A stretch of DNA of 64,000 nt from Dipetalonema caudispina (Eukaryota; Nematoda; Chromadorea; Rhabditida; Onchocercidae). The stretch is taken from assembly GCA_013365325.1 (NCBI GenBank), contig JABVXV010000070.1, positions 124,001 through 188,000 of the forward strand, in the 5' to 3' direction. Both the position numbers and the translations under genes were made by a program. Below, one piece after another: positions 37,490 to 51,084 of the stretch. A model generated the notes under the pieces. It made no database searches. It worked only from the letters and a program-made list of their open reading frames with translations, and was not told the DNA's origin. The number at the start of each line of letters is the position of its first letter. Within the stretch, counting starts at the first letter, position 1.

Positions 37490-40400
37490 ATGTTGATTTG
37501 GTTATGGATTTTGTTTGTCTCTAACACATGCGGTAATTTTTTTTTCTTTTTTTGAAATTTACTTGTAATTAATACATTGACTGTGAAATATTACAAATCA
37601 TTTGAATTACAAAGCATACAGTGTTCAATAATATAATTGATTAGGATAACAACAATGAACTGCAAAGCATTCAATCATTATGTAACGATCGAATTCTATT
37701 TTTGATCTTTTTTTCTTTCTTTTTTCAGGACAAATATCATTTGAAAAAACGGATGAAAATGAAATTTTTGATACAACTTTCGGAAAGTTTATTGCCGGAG
37801 CTGACCTTCCAAATTTCTCAAATAATGACCCGGGTATGTCAAAATTTGGAATGATCAGTAATGAACAAGGAGGTGGAATGTCTGATAATTTAAAGGTATG
37901 TAAATTGTTTAGTTCACTACAGTGCCCATTGGTAGTACAGTGGTAATTTCAATATGACATTTATAAAATATTTCAATCAAACTAAGCAACTGAATAAAGT
38001 ATTTCTGAAGAGTCAATGAATAAGTCATAAGTACGCGTTCAATGCGCTTATCAATAAGATTATTTTATATTAAGAGTGTTTTTCATCGATTTTCAAAAGA
38101 TTCCTTGAACTCATCTAACAAGTTTTTTTTTCTAGAAATCAGATGGTATCAATAATCAAAACGTATTTGGTAAACAGTCATATGAAAATGACATGATGTC
38201 TGTACTGTCAAGGTTCCAATAAATAAAATCAAAATTTTTTGCATTTTTTTTCTTGTTTGAGCTTGCTAATTTGAATAATGTTCAGGTGGGTTTTTATGAA
38301 ATCAGTGCACATTTAGAGAGAGTGATAGTTCATATGCAGGGGTTCACAGTGCATGTGTTACAATTAACTCCAGAAAAGCCTTAATCCACATGGACTTTTT
38401 GGTCCTTTAACAAAAGATTTGTGTATTTCTTATAATATTATTATTACTTTTCAGTGAAACAGTGCCTGGAAAAAAACTTACACTACCAGTTTCAGATGAA
38501 TCATTGATTATCGCCGGTATTACAGCTTTCACGATTGATTTCTGACGATTTATTTGTCTTCTTTTTTATGCCATAGATTTTGGAATTATAAAATTGATTT
38601 TTGTTGGCTAAAATATTAGTTAATTTTAGCTGGAAAAACCACTGTAGAAATGGAGAAAGAATTCGGAGAAGACGAAACTATGAATGGTGCTGGCACTGGG
38701 ATTAGTCAAATGGATGACAATATTCAAGAGTCAGCATCACAAATGAGCGCATTTCTTCACAGGTCGTTTGGGGAGTTTTTCGATTTCAGTTTTTTTCTTC
38801 TAAAAAATTAAACAAAGAGAAGTTGAAGAAAAATCAAAATTTTGAAATACAAATTATAAAATCTCTTGCAGTGTGGCTGATGGAGATGCTGTTGAAAAGC
38901 TGGTTCAGGATTCAAATTTCAATCACGTTAAAGAAAGTTCGAATTTATCTGAGGCACGAGTCGCAAATTCGTTGAATTTCCTTACACTCAATATGTCTAA
39001 TTCCGATCTAAAAATAGCAACAGTGACAGATGATCCTATATTGAATGTCTCGGATTACACTGCAGGGAACATTCGTTCCATTATTTGGAGTAATCCACAA
39101 GTTTTCGTCAAGCCTGTCCATATTTCAAAGTTTCATTCAGGTAAAAAGTTTCACCAAAGTTCCACTCACTTTTCAAAGTTATCACAATTAAGATACAGTT
39201 ATAATTGCAAAATGAAACTTTGAGTTTAATCTTGAAGTTAGTCCTTGAAATACTTAAAAATTACTGACGCCTTCTGCTATATTAACAGCCTAGTGTTTAT
39301 CATTTTGCTTTTTTTCCAGGTCATGAAATTCTATCTGTAAAGGCACATGACACGTTTAATAGTTCAATTGAATTCATATGTATGCTACCGGAAGTTGTAT
39401 TTTGCGTTACCGATTTACTCAGCAATGATAGTTATCGGTTACGGATTGTTTACACCGGCTCCAAGAACATTACAAATTTCAATTTGCCTCTTACTATTAG
39501 AATACGAAATCACGGGGGAAATTCGTATACGGTTTATATTTCTTTGAACTCTTTGATTTCAAGTTGTATTATTTTATGTTTATATTTTATAAAAGGTGCT
39601 CATATTTTGATATAATTCTTTTGTCCCACTCAAAGTTTTATTTTTGCAGAGTTGGAACGCTTCCATCTATTTCGTTTCGGATGATTTTAATCTTAATGAC
39701 GAAATTCGTTCCGATATCCCAAGGATGATAACTCAACAAACCGTTGAACATCAAGCGAAAACAATGATTGAAAATGATTTTCGTGTGCAACCAAATTTCA
39801 TCGCTTTAGAAGAGCAACCGGTTTCAGTCCGAAGCGAATTCATTGCTCAGTCTGGAGAAGCAACAAGGAAGCCAAAAGCGCCTGTTTTTATTTTTATGCC
39901 ACATTTCGAGCATAACAGCTATGAAATATATGTACCGGAAGGGAAAAACAAGGTCTCGCAATTTTTGAAGAATTTTGATCTTTACAGCAAAAATTATAGG
40001 ATTTATATAACATTACATTGCATCAGCGGAGAAACATCGAATGAAGCTTCCAGTTTTATGCGATTTAATATATCCGGAGAGCAGAGGAAATCTTCAGTTT
40101 CTCATGATTTATGATTTCTCGGAGAATCTAAACATATTGCAGGATTCGATGATTGTTGCCGTAGTTTACTTTCTAACTCCTTTTGGTGATGTGGAAGCAA
40201 AATTTTCAATTCAATCCGAGCCACTTCAATGGTTTTATCTGGGCGAAATGGAAACAGAGACGGTATTTTCGTGAATTATTTTCATTTCGTTTTGCTAGAA
40301 GTTTGTCGTTTAACTTAATAGCTCTATTTTTCTTTTCTTTTTTTGCTGATATTAACTCAAAAACTGTTGTCTCCAAACACTTCCAGAAAGCACTCGTCAG

Positions 40401-43400
40401 ATATCTTTGCTTTATTTACTTGCGCAAAATCACTGTCTAAATTTACCTATTACTCATCTTTTACCTCAAATTTATCTCATCTAACTGATAATCTACTGAT
40501 ATTACATACTTTATCATTTAACTTAACGGCATATTTATGCATGCAATAAAATACCCCAAAATTTTTCAAGTCTATCCCACAAAAATTTAACATACATTAT
40601 CAATTCAGTACGAGCTAATGGTGTGTTATGTTCTAGAATGCAAATCGTCTCACTTTTTCGATCAAACTTATGCTACATGATGGTGCTGACGTTGATTTCA
40701 GAAAAACCAACAATGGCCATTACAAATTTCAAATTAAAGTACCATACTTTCCTTGAAGTGACTATGAATTATAGAAGCTTTTCAAATAATATGAATTTTT
40801 ATCGGTTTAATTACTTTATTCCAGGCTAACCAAGGCAGTTTTGAAACTTCCACAGATATCAATGTTGAAGTCCTGACCTTCGCTACCAAAGGAACGTCTT
40901 ATTCTTCGAGAATAACAACAGTTTCTAGTACGGCTGGAACATTAATTATGAATGAATTTGCCACATCGAAACTTCCTACTGATTCAGAGCACCATACTGT
41001 TGCAGACTCTATAAATATTTCTGAGAATGGACCAGGAATTATTACTGTGACTAAACCGAATCTGGAACAAATAATTATGGACACAGTTTCCGCTCACGGT
41101 ACTTGGAATATAAAAACAGTGCAAGCAGAACCTGTAAAAGGTGCTTCAGGAACTGCAAGCGAAGCGGTTGTCGAAAAGCTGGCTGATGTTCAAGAACAAG
41201 AAACCACGGAAACCATCTTAGAAATCTATGATCGACTTGGATTTCCTGGTGTTACTGTATCACAAAGTGAGCAAGCTGTTGCAAGATCAACATCATTCCC
41301 CAAAGATTCTCCTGTGCATGAAAATTCAGCAGGAGTATTCCAGTCGACCGTCCATGATACTGAAACAATAGTTAATACTGTTGAATCTGCAACAGAAAAG
41401 GGATCAGGAAGATCTTTCTTTTTGAAAGTCAAAGAAATAGCAAGACAGCAGCCAGAATCAGTGAGCAAAACAAGTCCTTCCTTAGTTAATATTCCTTCAT
41501 TTCAGAAGTCATTTGGACAGCTTTCCAGGAAAGTTTCGGAAAATTGGGCGAATTTTCCAGTTAAAGAAATTTTGAATAAAAAGGAGAGTATGAATGAATT
41601 TGAATCATTACAGAAACATGAAATTATTCCAGTAACAATTACAGAACATTTTCGAGAAGATGGTTTCACGCATTCTGAGATTGATGATTTGAATGCCGCC
41701 CATTATAACTCATCTGAAAGAGGAACATTTGTAACTACCGGGATTCATAGAAATTCTTTAGCAACAGAAATTGGTCACAACTACAAAGACAGCGAATTCA
41801 GTGAAAACAGCGATAAGTTCTTTTCATACAGCCAAGAACAACTGGTAGACAATAAATTGACAACTACCGCTGTTTCACTGGTCCAAAATGGCAATAATTT
41901 ATTCCCAAGTATTCCAGTAGATGATGGAAAAAACTTGGAAGATAAGTTAGGTGCTTCCTTGATGCCAATGACAACAATACCTGTGTCGGGGAATGGTAGT
42001 AACATTGATAGCATGAATTGGAGCTTTCAGAATGACAAACATTTTGCTGGGAACTTCGGAAAACATGCACCAAACTTTGAAACGAGTGCGGATATGCAAC
42101 ATAACTATATCACTACTACAGAGCCAATGGATCTAGCAACATATGCACTAAGTACTGATAAGGGTCTTGATAGTAACACTCACTCAGTTGATAACGATGA
42201 CATCAGTCACATTGATAGTGATGTGAATATCGGTATTGAAAACAGTCGTCTTACTTCTACACATACTAATGCTGTTACCTGGGAAAATTATGCTGATAAT
42301 ATAATTATTACTAATAATGTTGGTACGACTGTCGCTACAGAAATAGTCGGCATTGATCAAAGTAAAAATGTTGCTACTCTTCAACAAACGTCGATCAGCA
42401 TAACAGACGACATCCAAATGAATTCAGATTACGAAATGAATGAAAGTTTGAATCAAACTAACATTGGAAAATTTGGAACCGACAAATCGCAACAGATTCA
42501 ACTGACCTCGGAACAGATAAACAGTGATAAAACAATGGCGGTTGTACTATATCCAGAAAGAGTTCGGATAGAAACCGAAGCTAAAGAAGAATGGCCTGAA
42601 GAGGATGACAGCCTAGAGAGTGGTTTCAGAATCAATGAGATGAAATCGCAAGAAACAAGTAAGCTTAAATGACAGAGTAAAGTTGACAAAATTTCTGTGA
42701 TGGACTTTCTGTGGACAAATTCGGAAGAAATATCCTCTGAAATATTTAGGAATTTACACACTTTTGTAAATTGTTAAGAACAGCAGTATTTAAGTAATTG
42801 AATAAACACCGAATTGTGCCAAGAGAAAATATGGTGAATTATCACTTTTATGACTTTAATTACCCACTAATTTTAGCAATAGATTTGAAGTTCAGAGCTA
42901 ACGACGGAGGCAAATATATTTTACCTAACGAATTTCGAGATTCCGACATTTTGTCTGATCTTGATATCATCATTACCGTCAATAACATGGTAAGTTTTCG
43001 AAATTCTCGAGTTACTTGTTGTCCTAAACAATAAAATTCAAGAAACTTGACTTTTTATTTTCTTTTTTAGGATCCAAACGATGTAATCATGGTATCAGTA
43101 AATTCCTCTGCATTAGAAGTAATTCCACGCCGTATGCAGCCGGGAAAGACGGTTTTTCTTGCTATTCGTGATGCTGACAAACTGAATCGCGATCTTTTGG
43201 ATGGCTCTGTCGTTGTCAAGGTAAAATTTACTATTGGTAGGAATTTTAAAATTCTGAAATACTATTGGATGCATCGATTCTTTTCCTTCCAGGTTGCCTG
43301 ACTCTTAGAATTTGTTCTATTTGTTCTCAAAGGACTTTTATCAATTCATAATTTATTCTGAATAAATTGAAAGCATTCAATAACTTTAATAAATTCCAGC

Positions 43401-46400
43401 ATCTTTTTAGTTTCGGTTGTTTGAGAGGAATTTTAATAGGTGCATTCACAGTATCTGTTAATAAGACTATGTTTTCAGGTGACTGCATCCCAGCGAACAC
43501 GTCCGTCAGTAACATCATCAAAAGTGATTAGCATTATGAGAGATGGAAATCTTAATAATGAAGCACCAGCATTTTTATTTCCTGAATATGATTTTCACGT
43601 AAGTGAAGGCAGTATAACAGGGCAAAAAGTTGGCCAGATGGAAGCTGATTTCATGGATGGCCGAAAGCATGGAATTATCACTTATCGATTGATTGGTCCC
43701 GGGAGTGAATTGTACATTTTGGATATTTCATTACAATGTATTTATCCATATAGAACAATTAACTGTTATAAGTTTAAGTTTTACTTCCGCTATCAAATTG
43801 TTAAAACAATTTACATAAAAATTCAGGAAAGAAAAAATGGAAAAAAAGTATTCTTTTTTTTGCCAACATTTGAAAGATTGGTTGTATATTTTATCAAATT
43901 TATTCATTTAAAGATTTGCGGTAAATGATGGTACGGTAAGCGTCTCATGTCCAAGTGTCCTGCCATGCTTGGATAGAGAGCAAACTACTTCATATCACCT
44001 TCTTGCTATCGTTACCGATCGCAGTAAGTCCCTTTCGATATTTGTTCTCTTCTTGTGTATACAAACAAAATCGTAATGAAATTTGCTTGAGGACACTATC
44101 AACATTCTGACTTATCATCCTTCCATCAATAAAGTGTTCTACAGAATTTATGGCACTTGAAATTTTATCTCTGGCTTTTTGTTACTAATATCACTTTAAA
44201 CACGAATTGTTCAGTATGATTATTCAGTTAATCTGCTAATTAATAAATTTTGATCGACACGCGTCCTTTCCTTTAATATCAGACTGAAATCCGAGAAAAG
44301 CATATTTGTCAAAACAGATTCAGGAATGTTGCTTATTTCTGAAATAGATTAAACCCAGGTTGTCCAAGCCCAAGTTTTATTATCAAATTAGTTTTATCAC
44401 CTCTCGTTGTATTCGATACCTTTTCTGTTCTTAAGATGGTTTAAATTCGGTTCCTGCAATCGTAAGGATTCATATTGACGACCGGAATGACAACGGCCCA
44501 ATTCTGGAAACATTACAAAATGAAATCACGGTATCAAATGGTCGTTTCACAAAACCTTTTGTTGTAAAGGTAATAAAACTTGATTTTGAATGGATGATAG
44601 TAAAGTAAAATAATTTCTGACAAATAAAAAGTTGAATTTTAGGAAATATTTAAACTTTTAAAGAGTAATTTATTAATTAACAGGTAAAGGATAGCGATAT
44701 AGCACCACATAATATCAATGAAATAAGTACTGATGGCACGGCATCAGCATTTATTTCGTTGGAAAAGATGCGTGATGATATTTACTATGGGCGGCTGTGG
44801 TCTTTACCGGCAGCGGGAATTTATCAGCTGATTATTACTGCCCGTGATCCCGATGGAAATATTCCAGAACAAAAAATCACTTTTAATGCACAAGTACTGG
44901 TAAGTTTGTGTCTGTTTCGATTTAATCCTGTTCATTCGAATATTTCATTCAAGTGCATCCAAAAATTACTTTTGGTCTGTTTGTTTGAGATCTGTTTTCA
45001 ATCATTCTCACAGCGAGTATAAGACACGAAAATGGTAACCCTTTTACTTTTTGTTTTATATTTTTAATTAAAGGAACAAAGTTGAAAATCTTTTGTTTCA
45101 GAATACTGTTACAAAAGCTCATTTCAAACGAGCCAAATATGAAAGGACTGTTAACACTGAAAAGCTATTTAAAGGTTTTTTTCTCTTCTGAACATTTTAA
45201 TTTGAACTTGGAATTTTGAATTGATTAAGATTTGAGGAAAATATTGAACTCTTCCAGGTAATCCCATCCTGCAACCAGAACTGGAAAATGCACCATTCGA
45301 TGCATTGCGGTTTATCCTTTTAAGAGATGATCCTGGTTGGCTGTCTGTGGATGAATATAGTGGAAATGTCATTGTTGGCAATGTCCCGCAGTAAATCTTC
45401 AGCACAACATTAGTATTAAATAGTGTTTGGCCATAAAATCCTATGCAATAACCAATTTTTTTTTAAGCAGTGTAATTCAGTGTCATTTAATGTACAACCA
45501 TCGAATATCTTGGAAATTAAAAAGTAGTTCATTAGCATTAAACATACTTTCGATTTTACAGAACCGGTATCGTGAGCGGAAAGTACAGCACATCCATCGC
45601 AGCAGTAAACCGAACTGATGGTAGGCTTATCACGGAATCCGTTCTTGTTCTCACCGTAATCAACGATAATCATGTGAAGAAATTGTTTACCAAAAAGTTA
45701 ATTGTCAAGACCTTACGTAAAGGTTAATTTAAAGAATTTATTAAACTAAAAATGATGTTTTGCTGAAATCTAGTAGAAGCTATTGATTAGAGTTTAACTT
45801 TCGCAATATGAGACATAAACTTTCGTAATACAGTTTTACTCTATTAGCTGTTAAAATTTGCATATGTCAGATCCAGCAGCAAGTCGTCAAACAGTAGAAA
45901 TACTTCCGGAACATAACAAAGCATCAATAACGATTGTACGAGATAGTATCAGTGCTATTGATGAGCAGCTTCACTACACTCATATTGATAAAGTATTTCT
46001 TTTGTCATTTCAATCATATGTTTTAATTTATGAAGAGTGCTCAATAATTCCAATGAATGCAAAATTCTAAGCATAAAATTTCACAAGTGATAAAAGTGAA
46101 ACTACTAAAATTGATTTCTCTTTAAATTGCAGAATGCAATATCAAATAGTCACGGCATGATAATAATGGATATGAAGCGACTGCAACAGATACGAATGTT
46201 ACAGCTCAACTTATCCTCAAAAGAAGATGCTAATGATTCCGGTATATAAAATAATTATACAGAAAACCATTGATATTACTATTTTCAACCTGATTTAAAT
46301 TACTTCCATCAAACTAATGCTATTTTCTTTTTCAATTTTTGAAAATCTAAATTACGAATGTACATCATCTTAATTTCAAAAATGCTATCAAAATTAAATA

Positions 46401-49400
46401 TACTTTAACCATATATTTTCAGGTAAATATCTTATAACAAATGAAATTTAACCTAATTACAGCAAAGGTGATGTTGTTTCTCAGTTCGGAGCCAGTGGAG
46501 ATGGCACATGAACGTAAACGGCAAGCACAACCAAGATTTGGTCATCCATGGAGAAGTGATATGAATATCATTCCAGTACACCTTACTATCACTTACTTTA
46601 TTGCTTGCAGTATGAGTCAGATGATTTAAAAATTTGCTTACTGATATCTGTTTACTATATGTTTGATCATTTGTCCGGCAATTTTTTATTTATTGATAGG
46701 CACATTTTTTTGCTTATAATATTTCAATTATTGTTATAGCATTTGCTTAAGCTTTCCATTCATCAACTTTGACAGTTGAAACCGTATTAAAAACATTTTC
46801 AGATCAAATTAGCTGAAAATTCTCCAGAAGGCTACACAATTATTTCATTGCCGGCTTACAATCCGATGAATGGAACCAAAGTTGTGGATTTAATGCTTTC
46901 AGGCGAAATGGCACAGCATTTCACCGTGGATGGAAGAAGTGGTTAGACTTCATTTCTTACCTTTAAGTACAAAAGTTAGAAACAAATTTAAGCTATCCTG
47001 AGCTTTTGAAAGTGGTGAGTGGATGGATACTTGCTGCTGGGGACAGGTTATCCTTGCAAGACAAAAGCAAACTGTTATACAATCGTAAAATTTATCTCAC
47101 AGATTTCTGCAGCTTTTAAAATACACGATGCCTACGAACAGATAGATTTTTCGGTTTTCGTTGATCATCCAGGATTATCTAATTCTCGATAGCTGTATTA
47201 GTAAATCTTCCGTAATGTAATCCGTCATGAAAAAAGTCGTTTTAGGAGATGTGCAGGTTGTGACACCTTTCGATTTTGAAGCGATGGAACTTGAATCACA
47301 TATATTTGATTTGCTATTGATCGCAGGTGAAGAACCATATGATACTGTGGCAGTGCTACGAATTGAAATTATTGATGTTGATGATAACCCACCAAAAATA
47401 GCCAAATTTGGTGATTATAACTTCGAAAATGTTCGTTTTATTTATGAAATCTACTAACTCCTTGTGGTCAGTTTCTATTAACACGGGTCTTGTCTTTCTT
47501 ATATCAATATGATCTTGATGAATAGAGCTTATAACAATAAACAGGTTGAAACTTCCAATCCTGTCAGTTTTAATCATGTGAATCTTCCTTATATCAATAG
47601 TAGAGATTTTTTTGACAGTATTTGATGATATTGTTAGTTTATGGCTTGGTTAATGCGAAGATACAGCTAGCAGCTGACATTTAGTTGAAAAATAAGTGTT
47701 AACTTTTAACATTCAAAACAAAACTTGTTGACGCTTGAAAAATTTCCTGTTTTACGGAATTGCTCTAATCAATTATTTTTTTTATTTTTTCTATTTTTTA
47801 TTTATTTACTTATTTTTTGAATGTTTTTATCACTATTTGAAATTCAGCTGACAATTGCGGAAAATTCGCGACTTGGAACGGTGCTTTTTGAAGTCCAAAT
47901 ATCGGATCCTGATTATTTGTATGGTAAAACAGGTGTCTTCAATTATGCATTAAGTGGTAACGGTGCAGCTAATTTCCAGGTTAAAAAAGTAAGCATTTTG
48001 TAAATGTATTAGAAGTAGGACTTGAAATCAAGTTTGATATAATGCTTGCAATGAATAGTTAAATTGTTTGCATTCCTTTTAAGTAACTTGCTCGAGCTAC
48101 TTTAAATAGAGTAATCAGCAGACACTGTTACTTCTTTTCAGGTAAATGAAACCGTAGCAGTGGTCGTTTCTCCTGCTGCTGATTTAGATCGAGAAAAAGT
48201 TGAGGAAATGGCTGTTTTATTGAAAGTTACTGATTCTGGTGGTAACAGCGATAGTGTTGCGGTACTATTTCAGAAATTTGTAAAAATGAAATAGTGACAA
48301 TTTGTTCCAATACTCGAGAAATTATGTAGCAATTTTAAGCATATTATGAACATATAGGCTTGCCTGCATGCAAATGTCTCATGTTTGCATCTGTGAAATG
48401 CCGTTATTGCAAAGGATGCTAGCTAGATTCAGCATGTCTAGCCAAAGAAATGTTGGTAACTAGCATTTGTTGGCTAAATTTTAAGTCATCTCGAAGCAAC
48501 TATTTACTGCAGATTTACAAGTCGGATTGAAATATTTGAGATTTTAAGCGCAAAACTTGCATTATAGGTAAAGATTACGATATTGGATGTAAACGACAAT
48601 GTACCCGTTTTCATTCATAACGAATATAAAATTGAAGCAGTAGAAAACTGGCCCGAGGCAATGGTACTAACTTATGTGCATGCTGAAGATAAAGACAAAG
48701 GCCCGAATGCAGATATTCGTTACTCTCTGTCACCAAAGAATAATCAATGTATTTTTTTTTTTTTTTTGGAATTTGACGATGTATCAAAAAGGAATTAGTG
48801 CTTCCTCAGGCATTGCTATTGAAAAGCTACAAATTTACAAGGGAGCAATAGCCCCTTTCATTAATCAACTTTTCTCTATCTTTGATTCATATTTCATTGG
48901 AAAAAATTTGAATCCTAGAAAATTTGTAGTTTCAAACACCAAGCAGAGAAAAAACAGGATTTAAACCTGTGGGGATTCAGGTTGCATGCTATCATTTCCT
49001 CATAATATTTTCCTGAGGAATTAATAATTTTAGATCTCTAGTTCAAAGTCCAAAATCCGAGTTCGTTATTACAAAAATTAAGCGTGTCCAAATTAAAAAT
49101 TGCTAGTAAATGACTAATAAAAAGGGTTATAACCTTAACATATTTGCTTCCGTATCATCCATTGAACGCCAGTAATCAGGGCTAAACTCTCCAATAATAA
49201 TTCTTAAACTGTTTACAGTTGAAGAATTTCATAAGGAAGATTTTCTAATGGAAGTTAATCAAAAATTCAACAAATAAATCGTTGGAAATTATTTTACACT
49301 TTGATTTTAGCAAATGAAATTCAAAGGAAATCTTACTGAAATCAAACTTAAGGTTGCTGTGAGGGAGATAGAAGCAAAGATACTACTTCCAAAATAAAAA

Positions 49401-51084
49401 ATACACCAATATTGCGTTTTTGGAAATAGATGCTTTACTATAATCTTGAAACGTTGGTCTGGTTTGAATAATATTCACTTCACTGCGGGACTAGCAGACA
49501 TAAATCTCGATAAAATTTTGTAATTATCAATTTGAAAAAATAAACAGCAATTTCGAAATAATTATAGACTTTGAAATTGATCCAATAAGTGGGTTGATAC
49601 GAGCCAAGAAAGCATTGATTGGCCTAGCTCGAGCGCATCCGTACGATTTTTCAGTTGTAGCAAGTGATCAAGGTTTGCTTCTTTGATAATCCTTTAATTT
49701 GTCAATTATATTTTTAATTGTATATACAAAAAGTAGCAATCGTTGAAAAATAAAATATTTGAGTACAAAGCTCTTATTCAATTAAATCATCTTTTGATAA
49801 AGGAAAAATAATCCAGGATAAAAAATAAGTGGGAGAAGCATAAAAGGGGACACGAACAGAGGTGATTTATCTCTGCTTCTACAGTCAACTTATATCCTCA
49901 TATTCATACATTTGTCTCTTTGCGATAAATTTTTTAAAAAATTAACCACCATTTTTTATTACGAATTGAAATTATTTTATTCTTATCTCACTAATTTTAA
50001 ACATATTAAGCATATTCAACTATTCATGACTTTGAAAAAAGATAAGATGAAAATTTATTTGAAATGAAGTCTGATGATTTAGTATTAAGTAGATCTATGA
50101 AATTGTCACCAAGTGCTTTTCCATACTGACATTATTGAATTCAGGTACACCAACGCTATCAGGCAATGCAGCTGTTAGTATCCACGTACTGGAATCTACG
50201 TCATTAAGTCATGCTGTTGATGACAAGGGTATACATATCGTGTCGCCGTCCGTTCATTTCACCTTACAACTTGATGAGGTTAAATTAAAAAATCCAAATT
50301 ATAGCAGTCTTGTTTCGGATGGCGATCATATCATAGGGTTTTTAATGACTTGAATTAAGAGCATAATGAGCTTGTTGACATCGATTAGTTACTTCGTTTT
50401 TTTATTTGCTTAAACTGAAAACCAGATATAATTATTGGGTGCTCAGGATATCAATTAAATAATAACTTCATCTTACTCAAATTTTTTGAAATATTTGACC
50501 CTGATTATAAGTGATGTATTTCTTTTTTTTTCCAGAATATTCCAGCTAACAACCGTGTTTATTCAGTTCGAGCCAAAATTGGTGGTTTTAATGAGCAATT
50601 TGGTCGAGAAATTAAGTACTCAATAACGGTCGGTTATTGATAGGAAAACTATTCTCAAGCTTATTAAATGTAAAGTATGATGTGCACGGGATCTGTTAAT
50701 AAATCTGATATTTCACCTAAATATAAGAGCAACAACAAAATGAAGCTTTTTTTCATGATTTTTATTTTTTCTCCTAAAGAATATTAGACTTTTCGAGGTG
50801 AACTGAGAAATACTCAATTGCGAGAATAATTGTACCAAATTTGTATTCTGGCAATGTTGAAGTTTAACATTTAAGTCTAAACTTTCATCTGTTTATATTC
50901 AAATAATATTAGTCGATATTTATCGATCTCGAATTAGTCGAGATACATGAATTCAGAAAGAGAAACGACTTGATTTCAGCCAGTGGATAATGCAACAGAT
51001 GGCGGATGGTTTACAATCGATATGAATAGCGGGGATCTGTTCACTTTACAGGAATTGGACCACGAACTTCAACCTGCAATAACT
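37490..51084 (+). CDS. Giant secreted/surface cadherin-like protein (3' end not found)
   Basis: Thirty-two exons join in phase to 2,101 codons: 37490-37532, 37729-37895, 38136-38212, 38455-38516, 38630-38762, 38872-39140, 39320-39531, 39650-39952, 40032-40262, 40637-40738, 40825-42658, 42877-42989, 43071-43220, 43479-43711, 43914-44023, 44436-44569, 44684-44899, 45102-45174, 45258-45390, 45562-45722, 45871-45992, 46133-46241, 46463-46575, 46803-46941, 47246-47430, 47848-47988, 48142-48261, 48568-48748, 49568-49672, 50145-50278, 50536-50628, 50980-51084. Signal peptide MLIWLWILFVSNTCG; about 530 residues of unknown fold; a 611-residue Ser/Thr/Asn-rich region; then cadherin repeats with DDRNDNGP, DVDDNPP, DVNDNVP and LDRE motifs. 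Several repeats are degenerate. No transmembrane segment or stop codon was found, so the 3' exons are missing or unrecognised. The 40032 acceptor and the 47988 donor are uncertain. Probable role is cell adhesion or matrix; the exact cadherin class is unknown. Confidence 0.8.
40825..42658 (+). other. Single 1.83-kb mucin-like exon of the cadherin-like gene
   Basis: One exon of 1,834 bp (611 codons plus one base) where neighbouring exons are 60-300 bp. Acceptor TTATTCCAG; donor ACAA|GTAAGC; phases fit both neighbours. The product is rich in Ser, Thr, Asn, Glu and Gln, with few cysteines and little hydrophobic core, so it is probably disordered and O-glycosylated; Asn-X-Ser/Thr sites (NISENG, NSSERG) are present. 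It sits between the unknown N-terminal region and the cadherin repeats, like a stalk. Confidence 0.8.
43479..51084 (+). other. Cadherin-repeat region of the giant gene
   Basis: Repeats recognisable by motif: (a) PAFLFPEYDFHVSEG, LDREQTTSYHLLAIVTD, ending IDDRNDNGP (43479-44569); (b) a degenerate stretch 44684-46241 with ARDPDG and TVINDN but few calcium motifs; (c) IKLAENSPEGY, FTVDGRSGDV, DFEAMELE, IDVDDNPP (46803-47430); (d) LTIAENSRLG, ISDPD, DLDREK, KVTDSGG, LDVNDNVPVF (47848-48748); (e) Y-K-I-EAVENWPEA, AEDKDKGPNADIRYSL, YFEIDPISGLI, ASDQGTPTLSG (48568-50278); (f) FTLQLDENIPANN, WFTIDMNSGDL, ELDHE (50145-51084), whose expected last strands are missing. Repeats c-e should bind calcium at their junctions; the others may not. 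Confidence 0.75.

Noticed and set aside
40899..42761. Several 60-87 codon minus-strand frames across the mucin-like exon
   Set aside because: They are shadows of the long plus-strand coding exon.
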